Assembly (NCBI GenBank): GCA_910585005.1
Contig: CAJUCN010000003.1
Coordinates: forward strand, 1 to 64,000
DNA from: an uncultured Lachnospiraceae bacterium
Lineage (GTDB): Bacteria > Bacillota > Clostridia > Lachnospirales > Lachnospiraceae
Reading direction: 5' to 3'
DNA length: 64,000 bases
The first letter of the stretch is position 1. Every line of letters begins with the position of its first letter. The notes under the pieces were generated by a model. It worked only from the letters and a program-made list of their open reading frames with translations. It did no database searches and was not told where the DNA came from. Made by a program: the position numbers and the translations under genes. Shown in pieces: positions 25,096 to 33,194 of the stretch.

Positions 25096-25513
25096 AAAGA
25101 ATTTTTTTCCCACGGTATGTACGGTGTTTACGGTTTTAATGATCGGGAAGGTTTTGCTGGAGGCGGTTTTTCAGGGGGTTTTTGGAGGGTATCAGGGAAA
25201 TGTCCTTATGATGTTTTTCTTTTCGCTGTTAGGAACCTTTGTTATTTCCCAGCACTACCGTTTTCAGAATCTGCCCCTATTGGCAGTGATCGGGGTACAA
25301 TACTTGCTATTGGTAAGCGTAGTTCTTGGCGTGACGTGGCTTGGTTCTTTTGTTGAGCCAATACACGAGGAGGGGTACAGGGATATGTTCTTATCGTTTA
25401 GTGTTCCCTATGGGATTGCGGCGATTGTTTATTACATTTCCCTTTTTTATGAAGTAAGGCGGGCAAACCGGATTTTAGATGAGGTAAGGAGGAAAGAAAA
25501 TGAAAGGATCTGA
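25079..25513 (+). CDS. DUF3021-like membrane protein
   Basis: A 144-residue protein with four hydrophobic segments (about residues 10-32, 42-58, 67-90 and 105-128) and a basic C-terminal tail (EVRRANRILDEVRRKEN). This layout and its overlap with a LytTR gene match DUF3021 family proteins, proposed membrane partners of LytTR regulators. The gene also overlaps the next one by 14 nt. Confidence 0.8.
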   Translation: MKLINKKNFFPTVCTVFTVLMIGKVLLEAVFQGVFGGYQGNVLMMFFFSLLGTFVISQHYRFQNLPLLAVIGVQYLLLVSVVLGVTWLGSFVEPIHEEGYRDMFLSFSVPYGIAAIVYYISLFYEVRRANRILDEVRRKENERI

Positions 25514-26141
25514 TTTTTTATGGCTGGCCATGGATGCTTTTGGAGGGTTGGGCCTGGAAGTGGTATACGCTTTTTGGCTGGAACCGGCGGTTTATGGGGT
25601 GCCTATGGAGGAGTTTACGCCAGGGCAGACGATCCTGCATTGGATATTGACCTGCGTTACCTGGGGGATCGTTGCCTATGTGCTGATCCGGAAAGCGAAG
25701 GGAAAGTACCGGTTCCCGATCCTGGATAAGGGGAAGGAGATGCGTATCTGGCAGTGGGGCGCATGTGTGTTGTTTTTGGCAATTGCGTTTTGGATTGATT
25801 ATGTAAGCTGGGGAGGTTTTAAAGTGTATCTGGAATTTGTCCGCCGTGGCCCGCTTTTGTTTGTCTTCCAGTATATGTACTATATGTTTGAGACTATGCT
25901 GTTTTTGCTGATCATCGTGTTTGGGCAGAGAGCCTGCGAACTGTGGTTTCGGAAGGTAACTGTTCCCTATGGCGGAATCCTCTGCGGGCTGACCTGGGGA
26001 CTGGCCCATTTGTTTACAAAAGATCTGTCAACGGGCCTGCTTGGGATTGTTATCGGGTTTGCCATGGGAAGCGTGTATCTTCTGGTGAACAGGGATTTTA
26101 GGAAAGCATATGTGTTGTTATTTCTGCTGTTTGTATTATAA
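25500..26141 (+). CDS. CPBP-like membrane protein
   Basis: A 213-residue protein with six or seven membrane segments. The C-terminal half has GLTWGLAHLFTKD, resembling the His-containing motif of CPBP (CAAX/Abi) intramembrane proteases, and an FETMLFLLII segment where the EExxxR motif would sit; the second Glu and Arg of that motif are not clear. It may therefore be an inactive or divergent member. It closes the LytTR/DUF3021 operon, and AAGGAGG precedes its start inside the previous gene. Confidence 0.55.
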   Translation: MKGSDFLWLAMDAFGGLGLEVVYAFWLEPAVYGVPMEEFTPGQTILHWILTCVTWGIVAYVLIRKAKGKYRFPILDKGKEMRIWQWGACVLFLAIAFWIDYVSWGGFKVYLEFVRRGPLLFVFQYMYYMFETMLFLLIIVFGQRACELWFRKVTVPYGGILCGLTWGLAHLFTKDLSTGLLGIVIGFAMGSVYLLVNRDFRKAYVLLFLLFVL

Positions 26142-26183
26142 TAGACTTAAATTTGTGCAGGATTGGCAGTAAGGAGGATCAAT

Positions 26184-26750
26184 ATGCCAAATACGACCAA
26201 ATATGTGTTGGAAACTTCCCTGAAAAAGCTTTTGTTAAGTAAGCCGATTGATAAGATAACGATCAACGACCTGACTTCGGACTGCGGGATCAGCCGGATG
26301 GCGTTTTACTATCATTTTAAGGATATCTACGACCTGATCGAGTGGGTGTGCGTGGAAGATGGCAAGAAGGCCTTACAGGATAAGAAGACCTATGATACCT
26401 GGCAGGAAGGACTGCTGCAGATCTTTGAGGCGGTGATGGAAAATAAGCCGTTCATCCTGAACGTATACCGGAATGTGAGCAGGGAAAAGATTGAAAGTTA
26501 TCTGCATAAGCTTACATACAGCCTGATCGTGGGCGTCGTGGAAGAGAAAAGCATGGGAGTAAACATACCGGAAGAGGAGAAAGCGTTCATTGCGGAATTT
26601 TACAAATATGGGTTTGTGGGCGTGATGCTGGACTGGATCGACCGGGGAATGAAGGATGATTATAAGAAGATCGTGGAGAAGATCAGCACGACCCTGTACG
26701 GGGCGGTTGCCAATTCGATTCATAATTTTGAAAACGGTCATACTTTTTGA
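26184..26750 (+). CDS. TetR-family regulator (DhaS-like)
   Basis: A 188-residue TetR-type regulator. The HTH (KITINDLTSDCGISRMAFYYHFKDIYDLI, about residues 21-50) is followed by the C-terminal helices of the DhaS-like branch. Start 26184 follows AAGGAGG. It sits just ahead of the oleate hydratase gene in the same direction, but a strong terminator separates them, so it more likely controls that gene from its own transcript. Confidence 0.9.
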   Translation: MPNTTKYVLETSLKKLLLSKPIDKITINDLTSDCGISRMAFYYHFKDIYDLIEWVCVEDGKKALQDKKTYDTWQEGLLQIFEAVMENKPFILNVYRNVSREKIESYLHKLTYSLIVGVVEEKSMGVNIPEEEKAFIAEFYKYGFVGVMLDWIDRGMKDDYKKIVEKISTTLYGAVANSIHNFENGHTF

Positions 26751-26752
26751 TC

Positions 26753-26795
26753 AAAACAGGCGGAATGATAAGTTTTTTATCATTCCGCCTGTTTT
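26753..26795. terminator. 19-bp perfect hairpin terminator
   Basis: A perfect 19-bp stem (AAAACAGGCGGAATGATAA and its complement) with a 5-nt loop ends in TTTT. It lies right after the TetR gene and isolates it from the oleate hydratase gene. Confidence 0.9.
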
Positions 26796-26870
26796 GTAAA
26801 TGGAAAACTAATTTTTTCAGGGATAAAATAAAGCCATAACAAAAAACGCAAAAGAAAGGTGGAAATAATC

Positions 26871-28832
26871 ATGTCAGGTAAAAAGAATGTAGGTATTGGT
26901 GTAGCGGCGATTGCGGCAGGTGCAGGTGCGGCGCTTGCAGTGAAAAATCATAAAAATGCAAAAAAGAAGTCAGCCCGGAAAGCGGCGGAAGAACAAAGGA
27001 AGCAGGAATACCGCAACACAGAAAGAGGAAAAGGGGAGAAAAACAGCAAAGGCATTTATTATACAAACGGTAACTATGAAGCCTTTGCAAGACCCAGGAA
27101 ACCGGAAGGGGTAGAGGAAAAAAATGCATATATTGTAGGGAGCGGCTTAGCATCGCTGGCGGCGGCATGTTTCTTAGTCCGTGACGGGCAGATGCCGGGA
27201 TCCCATATCCATATTTTAGAGGCAATGGACATTGCAGGAGGCGCCTGTGACGGAATCAACGACCCCACAAGGGGATATGTGATGAGGGGCGGCCGGGAAA
27301 TGGAAGATCATTTTGAATGTCTGTGGGATTTGTTCCGCAGTATCCCTTCCATTGAAACCCCTGGTGTATCGGTGCTGGACGAATATTACTGGCTTAACAA
27401 GGAAGATCCCAATTATTCCCTGTGCCGGGCAACGGAAAACTGCGGCAAGGACGCCCATACGGACGGGAAGTTTCGTTTAAGCCAAAAGGGCTGTATGGAG
27501 ATCATGAAGCTTTTTATGACAAAGGATGAAGATTTGTACGACAAGACCATTGAGGATGTGTTTGACGAGGAAGTGTTTGATTCTACGTTTTGGCTGTACT
27601 GGCGGACCATGTTTGCTTTTGAGAACTGGCACAGTGCGCTGGAAATGAAGCTGTATTTCCAGCGGTTCATCCATCATATTGCAGGGCTGCCGGATTTCAG
27701 TGCGCTTAAGTTCACCAAGTATAACCAATATGAATCCCTGATCCTGCCTATGCAGAGGTATTTGGAAGCAGCAGGAGTTGATTTCCAGTTTCACACGGAA
27801 GTGACCAATGTGATCTTTGAATTTGAAGGCGGAAAGAAGATTGCCAAGACCATAGAATGTAAAGTGAAGGGTGTGGAAAAAGGGATCATGCTTACGGAAA
27901 ATGACCTTGTGTTTGTCACCAACGGGAGCTGTACGGAAGGCACGATCTACGGTGATCAGAACCATGCGCCCAATGGGGATGCGGAAGTCCGCACCAGCGG
28001 CTGCTGGAGTTTGTGGAAAAATATTGCAAAGCAGGACCCCTCCTTCGGGCATCCGGAGAAATTCTGCTCGGATGTGGCCAAGACCAACTGGGAATCGGCG
28101 ACGGTTACCACCCTGGACGATAAGATCATCCCTTACATCACGGATATCTGTAAGCGTGATCCAAGGAGCGGCAAGGTAGTCACCGGAGGAATCGTTAGCT
28201 GCAAGGATTCCCGTTGGTTGATGAGCTGGACCATTAACCGCCAGGGGCAGTTTAAAGAGCAGGATAAGGATAAAGTATGCGTATGGGTATACGGACTTTT
28301 TACGGACGTTCCCGGTGATTTTATCAAAAAGCCTATGAAGGAATGTACGGGGAAGGAAATCACCCAGGAGTGGCTCTACCATTTGGGGGTTCCCGTTGAG
28401 GAAATCCCGGAACTGGCGGAAAACAGCGCTGTCTGTGTTCCTACCATGATGCCGTATATTACCGCATTTTTCATGCCCAGGGCAAAGGGCGACCGCCCGG
28501 ATGTGATCCCGGATGGCTGTGTCAACTTTGCATTTTTGGGACAGTTTGCGGATACCCCAAGGGATACCGTATTTACCACGGAATATTCGGTTAGGACTGC
28601 GATGGAGGCCGTATATGGGCTGCTTGGCGTAGACCGGGGTGTGCCGGAAGTTTGGGGCAGTGTTTATGATATCAGGGAACTGCTCTCTAGCAGCGTAAAA
28701 CTGATGGATGGGAAATCGCCTTTAGAGATAGAGCTGCCAGGCCCGTTAAATGCATTAAAGAAACCGGTACTCCATTTTGTGAAGGGGACGGTGATCGAGA
28801 AAATATTGCGTGATTATGAAGTGTTAAGATAA
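26871..28832 (+). CDS. ohyA: Oleate hydratase (MCRA family) with membrane-anchor N-terminus
   Basis: A 653-residue FAD enzyme of the myosin-cross-reactive-antigen family, which adds water to the cis-9 double bond of oleic and related acids. The FAD motif is VGSGLASLAAACFLVRDG (about residues 88-105), followed by LEAMDIAGGACDG and the family's MRGGREMEDHFECLWD. The N-terminus differs from common oleate hydratases: about residues 6-24 are a Gly/Ala-rich hydrophobic stretch, then a Lys/Arg-rich linker to about 55, which looks like a membrane anchor. Start 26871 follows AAAGGTGG. In gut bacteria the enzyme detoxifies unsaturated fatty acids. Regulation by the upstream TetR protein is likely. Confidence 0.92.
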   Translation: MSGKKNVGIGVAAIAAGAGAALAVKNHKNAKKKSARKAAEEQRKQEYRNTERGKGEKNSKGIYYTNGNYEAFARPRKPEGVEEKNAYIVGSGLASLAAACFLVRDGQMPGSHIHILEAMDIAGGACDGINDPTRGYVMRGGREMEDHFECLWDLFRSIPSIETPGVSVLDEYYWLNKEDPNYSLCRATENCGKDAHTDGKFRLSQKGCMEIMKLFMTKDEDLYDKTIEDVFDEEVFDSTFWLYWRTMFAFENWHSALEMKLYFQRFIHHIAGLPDFSALKFTKYNQYESLILPMQRYLEAAGVDFQFHTEVTNVIFEFEGGKKIAKTIECKVKGVEKGIMLTENDLVFVTNGSCTEGTIYGDQNHAPNGDAEVRTSGCWSLWKNIAKQDPSFGHPEKFCSDVAKTNWESATVTTLDDKIIPYITDICKRDPRSGKVVTGGIVSCKDSRWLMSWTINRQGQFKEQDKDKVCVWVYGLFTDVPGDFIKKPMKECTGKEITQEWLYHLGVPVEEIPELAENSAVCVPTMMPYITAFFMPRAKGDRPDVIPDGCVNFAFLGQFADTPRDTVFTTEYSVRTAMEAVYGLLGVDRGVPEVWGSVYDIRELLSSSVKLMDGKSPLEIELPGPLNALKKPVLHFVKGTVIEKILRDYEVLR

Positions 28833-28851
28833 GATCATACTTTGATTTGGC

Positions 28852-28890
28852 CAAAGAGCATCCTCTGGAGGGAAAGGATGCTCTTTGACA
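28852..28890. terminator. Terminator between ohyA and the isomerase gene
   Basis: A 13-bp stem (CAAAGAGCATCCT / AGGATGCTCTTTG) with a 10-nt loop separates the convergent oleate hydratase and TIM-barrel genes. Confidence 0.8.
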
Positions 28891-28894
28891 TATG

Positions 28895-29707
28895 TTATAA
28901 ATTTTTCATGAAAGAAATTTCCTGGGCGGCAATTTGCGGATCCATTTCTTCCCGGAGAAGATACATATCGGGGCGGTTTTCCCGCAGCCATTTAGAAATT
29001 GTTTCGTATTGGATCATGCCTTTTCCCAGGGGGGTGGGGCAGTATTGCCCGTTTTGGTCATAATAAAAATCTTTTATGTGCACAGCCTCTATATATTTTC
29101 CTGCATTTGACAGCCACTTGTGCCAATACTCGTCCTGGTCTTTGGGCATGGGGAAGGGGAGCAGATTGGATGGGTCAAAGATCATCCGAAGGTGTTTATC
29201 ATCGCCTATGCTATCCATCACATCAAGTACCACGTCAAGGTTTTCTAAGGGATGCCAATAGACAGGTTCGATGGCAAGCTTTGCATCAAGGCGTACCGCT
29301 TCTTCCATAATCCGTTTCAGACTGTCTAACAGATAAGGATACCATCTTGCTTTTTCCTCCCTGCTTAAGCGGGGGTAGGCTGTTTCAGTGCCCACCACGT
29401 TTGCGCCTGCCTCTTTGCCATAGGCAAGACACTTTTTCAGTGTATTCACGGCATAGCTTCGCACCGTCTCATCAGGATTGGCAAGATCCATGTAACAGCC
29501 AAAAACAGGGATTTCAATTTCCCAAGTTTCAAATGCCTTCCTGACACGCTGTAGGTGCCGGAGCGTAATGTCTTCATAACTGTCGATTCCGGTAAACACT
29601 TTGGGAAAGGCCAATTGTGCTGCCTGATAGCCTTCCCGATGGAGCGTTTCGGCTGCCGTTTCTATTTCCATTTTCCCATAATCATGGGCTCTTACGCCAA
29701 TTTTCAT
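28895..29707 (-). CDS. TIM-barrel sugar isomerase/epimerase-like protein (AP endonuclease 2 family)
   Basis: A 270-residue xylose-isomerase-like TIM barrel. Candidate metal residues are E in IEPVYWHP, D in MIFDPSN, H in AVHIKDF and E near the C-terminus in REEMD. The start MKIGVRAHD at 29707 is preferred because it begins the first barrel strand; an in-frame ATG 12 nt upstream is possible. It is followed on the same strand's upstream side by rhaM (50-nt gap), so both are likely cotranscribed and act on rhamnose or a uronic acid. The exact reaction is unknown. Confidence 0.8.
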   Translation of the reverse strand: MKIGVRAHDYGKMEIETAAETLHREGYQAAQLAFPKVFTGIDSYEDITLRHLQRVRKAFETWEIEIPVFGCYMDLANPDETVRSYAVNTLKKCLAYGKEAGANVVGTETAYPRLSREEKARWYPYLLDSLKRIMEEAVRLDAKLAIEPVYWHPLENLDVVLDVMDSIGDDKHLRMIFDPSNLLPFPMPKDQDEYWHKWLSNAGKYIEAVHIKDFYYDQNGQYCPTPLGKGMIQYETISKWLRENRPDMYLLREEMDPQIAAQEISFMKNL

Positions 29708-29756
29708 TTTAATGACCATGCCTTTCTTTGGGGGCGGATTTGTTGGTAAAGTAAAA

Positions 29757-30068
29757 TTAATCGAGATGGAATAGGGGCTTTAAATCCACGGATACAGGAC
29801 TGTTGTCAGGATTTGTTTCCATGATGTCGGCCATGAAATCCCACCACTTCCGGTTGATAGCAGTATCGGCGCCCTTTGCCCAAAGCGCTTCCTCTTCAAT
29901 CTCGATGTACCCGAAAAGGGTAAGGGTTTCTTGATCTAAAAAGATGGAATAATTACTTCCGCCGTGATCATGGATCATATCTTTCATTTCCTGCCATAAC
30001 TCATTATGGCGTTTTTCATATTCGGTTTCCTGGCCGGGATATAATTTCATTTTAAATCCTTTGATCAT
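29757..30068 (-). CDS. rhaM: L-rhamnose mutarotase
   Basis: A 103-residue protein matching the RhaM family in length and motifs (KMKLYPGQETEYEKRHNELW, NYSIFLD, LFGYIE, WWDFMADIMETNPDNSP). The family interconverts alpha and beta anomers of L-rhamnose. It diverges from the GH105 gene and lies upstream of the TIM-barrel gene on its strand. Rhamnose is released when rhamnogalacturonan I is broken down, consistent with the neighbours. Confidence 0.93.
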   Translation of the reverse strand: MIKGFKMKLYPGQETEYEKRHNELWQEMKDMIHDHGGSNYSIFLDQETLTLFGYIEIEEEALWAKGADTAINRKWWDFMADIMETNPDNSPVSVDLKPLFHLD

Positions 30069-30138
30069 AATACTGCACTCCGTTTCCTGTTTTTATTTGT
30101 CCATATGTTATCATATCAGGGAGGTGAGGAGCAATATT

Positions 30139-30282
30139 ATGGTCGAAATTGCTGATTTTATGAATGAAAGCAACATGTTAGAGGGAGATAGGATTATGTA
30201 TAATGTATTTAGGAAAGTGGCCGGGTGTGATGGCACAGGCATTTGGGAAAAGGGAGGGTTTAGCTATGCAGTTAGAATTTGA
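30139..30282 (+). CDS. Possible small upstream reading frame overlapping GH105 start
   Basis: A 47-codon frame starting MVEIADFMNESNM has a strong GGGAGGTGAGGAG site and overlaps the GH105 start by 17 nt in another frame. It could couple translation into GH105 or be a chance frame with a good ribosome site. No family is recognised. Confidence 0.3.
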   Translation: MVEIADFMNESNMLEGDRIMYNVFRKVAGCDGTGIWEKGGFSYAVRI

Positions 30283-31315
30283 CAGGGGACAAGTTGAAAA
30301 TGTAATCCGCCAGATCGTGGAAAGGACTATGAGAATGGATCTGACATGGGACTGGCCGTGCGGGGTGGCTTATTACGGGATCAGTGAGGCGTATGAGAAA
30401 ACCCAAAACGAAAAATACTTGACAGTTTTAAAAGAACGTGTTGACGAACTGATCAGTCTTGGACTGCCGAAGGTGTGGACGGTAAATGCATGTGCCATGG
30501 GACACTGCCTGATTACGCTATACCAGGCTACGGGGGAGCAAAGATATTGGGATTTGATCATGAGTAAGATTGCTTATCTGCAAAAAGACGCCTTGCGTTT
30601 TGGGGACAAGGTATTGCAGCATACCGTATCGGCAAAAAATGATTTCCCGGAACAGGCATGGGCGGATACTCTTTTTATGGCGGCGTTCTTTTTGCTTCGG
30701 GTAGGAGTGATGAGTAAGGACGAGGAGATGATTGAGGACGCTTTAAACCAGTGGTATTGGCACATCAATTATCTGCAGGATGAAAAGACAGGTTTTTATT
30801 ATCATGGTTATAACAATATTACTAAAGACCATATGTCAGGGATCTATTGGGGCAGGGCAAATGCCTGGGCCGCGTATACCATGTCCAAGGTAGGAAGTGT
30901 TTTGCCAGAGTGTTATCTGTACCCGAAATATCTGGATGTGGCAGGCTCATTGAATGAACAGCTTGCTGCTCTGAAAACGGTGCAGACGTCAAATGGGCTT
31001 TGGAGAACCGTTTTAAATGATGAGGAGTCTTATGAGGAGATATCGGCATCAGCAGGAATCGCGGCAGCGATGCTGGAGAGAGGCAATCCCTTACATACGA
31101 AATATATTAATAAGGCAATCCAGGGGCTTTTGGAAAATGTCAGCGAGGATGGCAGAGTCATGAATGTGTCGGGAGGGACTGCCGTTATGAAAGATTTAGG
31201 AGGATACAGAGGTATTTCCAGACGCTGGATCCAGGGATGGGGCCAGGGACTTGCCCTTGCTTTTTTAAGCAATGTACTGGTTTCTTCCGATATTGCAAAG
31301 GATGGAGCGTTATAA
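30266..31315 (+). CDS. GH105 unsaturated rhamnogalacturonyl hydrolase
   Basis: A 349-residue (alpha/alpha)6-barrel enzyme of family GH105 (YteR/YesR type). The catalytic Asp is D134 in EQAWADTLFMAA, equivalent to that of YteR; GRANAWAAYTM and WIQGWGQGLAL are other family segments. These enzymes hydrate and split the unsaturated galacturonyl-rhamnose disaccharides made by lyases. Start 30266 follows AGGGAGGG; an in-frame start upstream has no site. It has no signal peptide, so acts in the cytoplasm. The next gene begins 3 nt after its stop, so translation is probably coupled. Confidence 0.92.
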   Translation: MQLEFDRGQVENVIRQIVERTMRMDLTWDWPCGVAYYGISEAYEKTQNEKYLTVLKERVDELISLGLPKVWTVNACAMGHCLITLYQATGEQRYWDLIMSKIAYLQKDALRFGDKVLQHTVSAKNDFPEQAWADTLFMAAFFLLRVGVMSKDEEMIEDALNQWYWHINYLQDEKTGFYYHGYNNITKDHMSGIYWGRANAWAAYTMSKVGSVLPECYLYPKYLDVAGSLNEQLAALKTVQTSNGLWRTVLNDEESYEEISASAGIAAAMLERGNPLHTKYINKAIQGLLENVSEDGRVMNVSGGTAVMKDLGGYRGISRRWIQGWGQGLALAFLSNVLVSSDIAKDGAL

Positions 31316-31318
31316 AAC

Positions 31319-33151
31319 ATGTATAAGCAAAGATATGTTTTTTATCCGCCGGAACAGGTTTGTCCCGAAGAACAAACGGGCGAAGCGCCTGTCAGGGTAC
31401 AAGCAGAGGATCTTTATTCCAAAGAACAGGGATATGGATTCATCACGGAGCAGAATATGGAGCAGGACAGGAATCTTATGACGCCGGAACTGAACGGCGG
31501 TTTCCTGCCGGTTCCCTGGTATCGTATGCTGGAGATTCCCGGTGTGGAACAAAAGGGCAAGGGATGCAGGCTGGCCAGCCCATCTTCATATGCTGTGGGA
31601 GAAACGGACCGGCAGATTCCGCTTCGCTTTAAATGCCGGGTTCCGCAGGAGGGCAGCTACAAGGTAAGGGTTATGCTCCGGCCGGAAGATGAGATGGAGG
31701 ACATTCGCATTTTTGCAGGAAGACGCTGCCTTGCCGACTGCCGGGATAAGCTTTCGGCAGGCGAAGTTTTTTCCTGCCAGACGTTGATACAGGTGTGTGG
31801 AATCATACCCAGAGGCCAGGAGGCGGTATGCCGGGAGCATTGCATCGAACTTGCCGTGACAGCAAACCAGCCCAGTCTTAGCGAAATTATCATAGAAAGT
31901 GTGGAGCATCCGGTACTTTACATAGCAGGGGATTCCACGGTGGCTGACCAGTCAGCGCAGTATCCGTATGCGCCCCAGACCAGTTATGCCGGATGGGGAC
32001 AAATGATGCCTTATTTTGTACAAGGGAATCTGGCAGTCTCCAATCATGCACATTCCGGATTGACTACGGAAAGCTTTCGGGAAGAAGGGCATTGGGCAGT
32101 TTTGCTGGAAAGAGCCAAGGCAGGGGATTACATGATTTTTCAGTTTGGGCATAATGACCAGAAGCTTATGCATCTAAAAGCCCGGGAGGGATACCTTGCC
32201 CACCTGGAACGGTATATTAAGGAATGCCGTAAAAGGGGGATTTATCCGCTGCTGGTCACCCCTGTAGCGCGGAACAGTTGGCGCGGAAATGACGGCACAT
32301 ACAATGATCTGCTTAAGGAGTATGCAGATGTTTGTCTGGAGCTGGGCAGCAAAAGGAACATTCCGGTTTTAGATTTGCATCGGCTGAGTATGGAATTTAT
32401 TATTCGTCTGCAAAAAGAAGATGCAAAAAAATATTTTTATCCGTCTGACTATACGCATTATAATGATTTCGGCGCACAGAAAATGGCGGCAATGGTCTGC
32501 CAGGAAATCAGATCGGTCTGTGGGTCTTGGAGCGGCACGGATTTGCCGGGAGGGCCGGAATGTGTACAGGATGGGAAGCAGACAGGATATCGATGGCTTG
32601 CCAGACAGATCAAGGATGAGCCGGCGCTTTGGAATGAGCCGGTTTGGGTGGAACCTTTGCTCAGCCCGAAAGGATTTGTGACAGGGGATGTTCCGGAAGA
32701 ACTGGAAGAGCCGGACAGACCTCTTGACCCGCTGCTGCGGGCGGAAGCATTGGATATGGTACTGCGTCGTGCAGGTTTTTTTAATACGAATGTTTATAAT
32801 GATTTTTTTACAGATATTGTAGGACATGAATGGTATGCCGGTGCGGTGGAATGCGGATTGCAAAATGGTATTGTAACCCGGGAGATGTACACGGATAGGC
32901 GGTTTGGGCCGTTAGAACCAGTAACACGGCTGGATTTCATTACCTTTTTGATGATGGCCTATGGAAGTAGAAACACCTTGCCAGAGATACGGCCTTGTCC
33001 CTATGACAAGGCTGCGAAAGGGGTATATCAGAGGGTTTTGTCGGCAGCATATCAATTGGGGGCGCTGGCCCCGGATGGAACAGACCAGCTTAAGGAATCC
33101 ATCAGCCGTCAGGAAGGAACAAAGATATGCAGGAATTTGAAGATCATGTAA
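31319..33151 (+). CDS. CE12-type (rhamnogalacturonan acetyl-) esterase with SLH-like C-terminus
   Basis: A 610-residue modular protein. Residues 1-195 form a beta-rich accessory module. A SGNH/GDSL esterase domain of CE12 type follows: nucleophile S206 in AGDSTVAD, Gly in AHSGLTTESF, Asn in FGHNDQ and the catalytic Asp/His region DYTHYNDFG. From about 475 the sequence resembles SLH repeats (FTDIVGHEWYAGAVECGLQNGIV, FGPLEPVTRLDF). No signal peptide is present, which is odd for an SLH protein; it matches the cytoplasmic neighbours. Expected action is removal of acetyl groups from rhamnogalacturonan fragments. Confidence 0.82.
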   Translation: MYKQRYVFYPPEQVCPEEQTGEAPVRVQAEDLYSKEQGYGFITEQNMEQDRNLMTPELNGGFLPVPWYRMLEIPGVEQKGKGCRLASPSSYAVGETDRQIPLRFKCRVPQEGSYKVRVMLRPEDEMEDIRIFAGRRCLADCRDKLSAGEVFSCQTLIQVCGIIPRGQEAVCREHCIELAVTANQPSLSEIIIESVEHPVLYIAGDSTVADQSAQYPYAPQTSYAGWGQMMPYFVQGNLAVSNHAHSGLTTESFREEGHWAVLLERAKAGDYMIFQFGHNDQKLMHLKAREGYLAHLERYIKECRKRGIYPLLVTPVARNSWRGNDGTYNDLLKEYADVCLELGSKRNIPVLDLHRLSMEFIIRLQKEDAKKYFYPSDYTHYNDFGAQKMAAMVCQEIRSVCGSWSGTDLPGGPECVQDGKQTGYRWLARQIKDEPALWNEPVWVEPLLSPKGFVTGDVPEELEEPDRPLDPLLRAEALDMVLRRAGFFNTNVYNDFFTDIVGHEWYAGAVECGLQNGIVTREMYTDRRFGPLEPVTRLDFITFLMMAYGSRNTLPEIRPCPYDKAAKGVYQRVLSAAYQLGALAPDGTDQLKESISRQEGTKICRNLKIM

Positions 33152-33194
33152 AGCTGGAAGAGAAAGATAGGAAATGATGGAGGAGGGATGTTGG

